Shown piece by piece: positions 22,193-22,683 of a stretch of 22,683 nucleotides of DNA. Every line of letters starts with the position of its first letter. The first letter of the stretch is position 1. Under the pieces are notes generated by a model. The model ran no database searches, was not told the DNA's origin, and saw only the letters and a program-made list of their open reading frames with translations. Source of the stretch: Candidatus Omnitrophota bacterium (GTDB taxonomy: Bacteria; Omnitrophota; Gorgyraeia; Zapsychrales; Zapsychraceae); contig JAGOSC010000041.1 of the NCBI GenBank assembly GCA_018062515.1, forward strand, positions 1-22,683, read 5' to 3'. The position numbers were made by a program, and so were the translations under genes.

Positions 22193-22683
22193 CTATTTCG
22201 GAGGATTACGTTGAAGCTCTAGGCCGTATTTATCTTTTTCAATGAGATATTCCGCCCGGATAACTTCGCGTTCGTCCGGAGTTTTTGCACCATTTAGCTT
22301 CTTTCGCCATACCGTTTCAAAGTCTTGCATTTTCTTTTCAGTGGGATTCAATTTCTTCTTTTTTGATCTCTGCTTTTTGTCGGTTTGGGTTTGATCAGAT
22401 TTAAAGATACTTGAACTGGACTGAACCTGAGGAGTTGGCTCAGCGGTAGGTTGGACAGCTTTCTCTGTCTCAACTGCGGGGGTGATTTTAGCTTCTGCAG
22501 GTACGGAAACGTTTTCCACAGCCGGCGAAGGTTCCGCGGCCACTACTGCAGGTTCAACTGAGGGTGCTGCAATTTCCGCCGGAGCAGCTGCCTTCTCTGC
22601 TGCTGCAGCCTGATCTAATCCCTGCGCTATAGCAAAATGAGTAGGAGCGATTAATAACAAGCCGGGCAAACATAATCCAGCGG
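22193..22683 (-). CDS. Ala/Pro/Glu-rich exported protein, 3' part only
   Basis: The frame is open to the window edge, so the start is outside. The first visible residues (AGLCLPGLLLIAPTHFAIAQG) are the hydrophobic core of a signal peptide ending near AIA/Q. A linker of about 70 residues follows, low in complexity and rich in Ala, Pro, Glu and Val with repeated AAEPSPAVE-like units. Next comes a basic patch (KKQRSKKKKLNPTEKK), then a helical C-terminal segment of about 50 residues (DFETVWRKKLNGAKTPDERE, EYLIEKDKYGLELQ). The design suggests a periplasmic protein that spans part of the envelope through a flexible linker. No family is recognised. It ends 12 nt from the pqiA-like stop in convergent orientation. 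Confidence 0.65.
   Translation of the reverse strand, partial: AGLCLPGLLLIAPTHFAIAQGLDQAAAAEKAAAPAEIAAPSVEPAVVAAEPSPAVENVSVPAEAKITPAVETEKAVQPTAEPTPQVQSSSSIFKSDQTQTDKKQRSKKKKLNPTEKKMQDFETVWRKKLNGAKTPDEREVIRAEYLIEKDKYGLELQRNPPK

Overview
The window looks like a stretch of chromosome from a diderm (Gram-negative type) bacterium of AT-leaning composition. The evidence is a TolC-type outer-membrane channel with a periplasmic adaptor, a PqiA-type membrane protein, many Sec signal peptides, and strong Shine-Dalgarno (SD) sequences of the AAGGAG type. I cannot place it in a phylum from sequence alone; an uncultured lineage is plausible but unproven. All genes but one are on the minus strand, packed tightly, often with ATGA overlaps or 1-20 nt gaps. 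I see no IS element, CRISPR array, tRNA or rRNA. No gene-free stretch exceeds 300 bases; the longest is 6713-7003.

Layout, in window order. 87-2776: a tiny secreted protein with its own promoter, then a large YfhO-like GT-C type membrane protein. 2863-6712: a four-gene operon read leftward from a promoter near 6800. It holds a DoxX-like membrane protein with a His-rich C-terminal domain, a secreted unknown, an internally duplicated membrane protein and a secreted rhodanese. 7004-9476: a compact run of small RNA/translation genes behind a fatty-acid desaturase. In transcription order these are desaturase, cold-shock-domain protein, RNA polymerase omega (apparently starting at ATC), RRM protein, a 48-aa CxnC/CxxH protein and IF-1. 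Every member belongs to a class linked elsewhere to cold response or to RNA/translation, so I read it as a candidate cold-adaptation operon. 9740-14991: a long operon from a promoter near 15050, holding an NTF2-like protein, an SRPBCC protein, a STAS/channel-like/ECF-S-like fusion, an unknown two-TM protein, a TMEM175-type channel, a cupin, a small membrane protein, a decayed second cupin tail and a CBS-pair protein. 15077-15886: a membrane protein with its own promoter. 15981-20495: a MarR-controlled efflux operon (MarR, TolC, adaptor, ABC ATPase, ABC-2 permease) with a clear promoter/operator. 20597-21588: a cysteine-free family-4-like uracil-DNA glycosylase coupled to a small membrane protein. 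21692-22180: the only plus-strand gene, a single-domain PqiA. 22193-22683: the 3' part of an Ala/Pro/Glu-rich exported protein running off the window.

The strongest candidates for something undescribed are the STAS + pore-loop + ECF-S-like fusion and its neighbours (11.4-14.2 kb), and the desaturase/CSD/omega/RRM/Zn-peptide/IF-1 cluster with its ATC-start omega gene and palindrome-rich promoter (7.0-9.7 kb). A cupin gene remnant 69 nt long, with 49/69 identities to the intact copy, records a past rearrangement.
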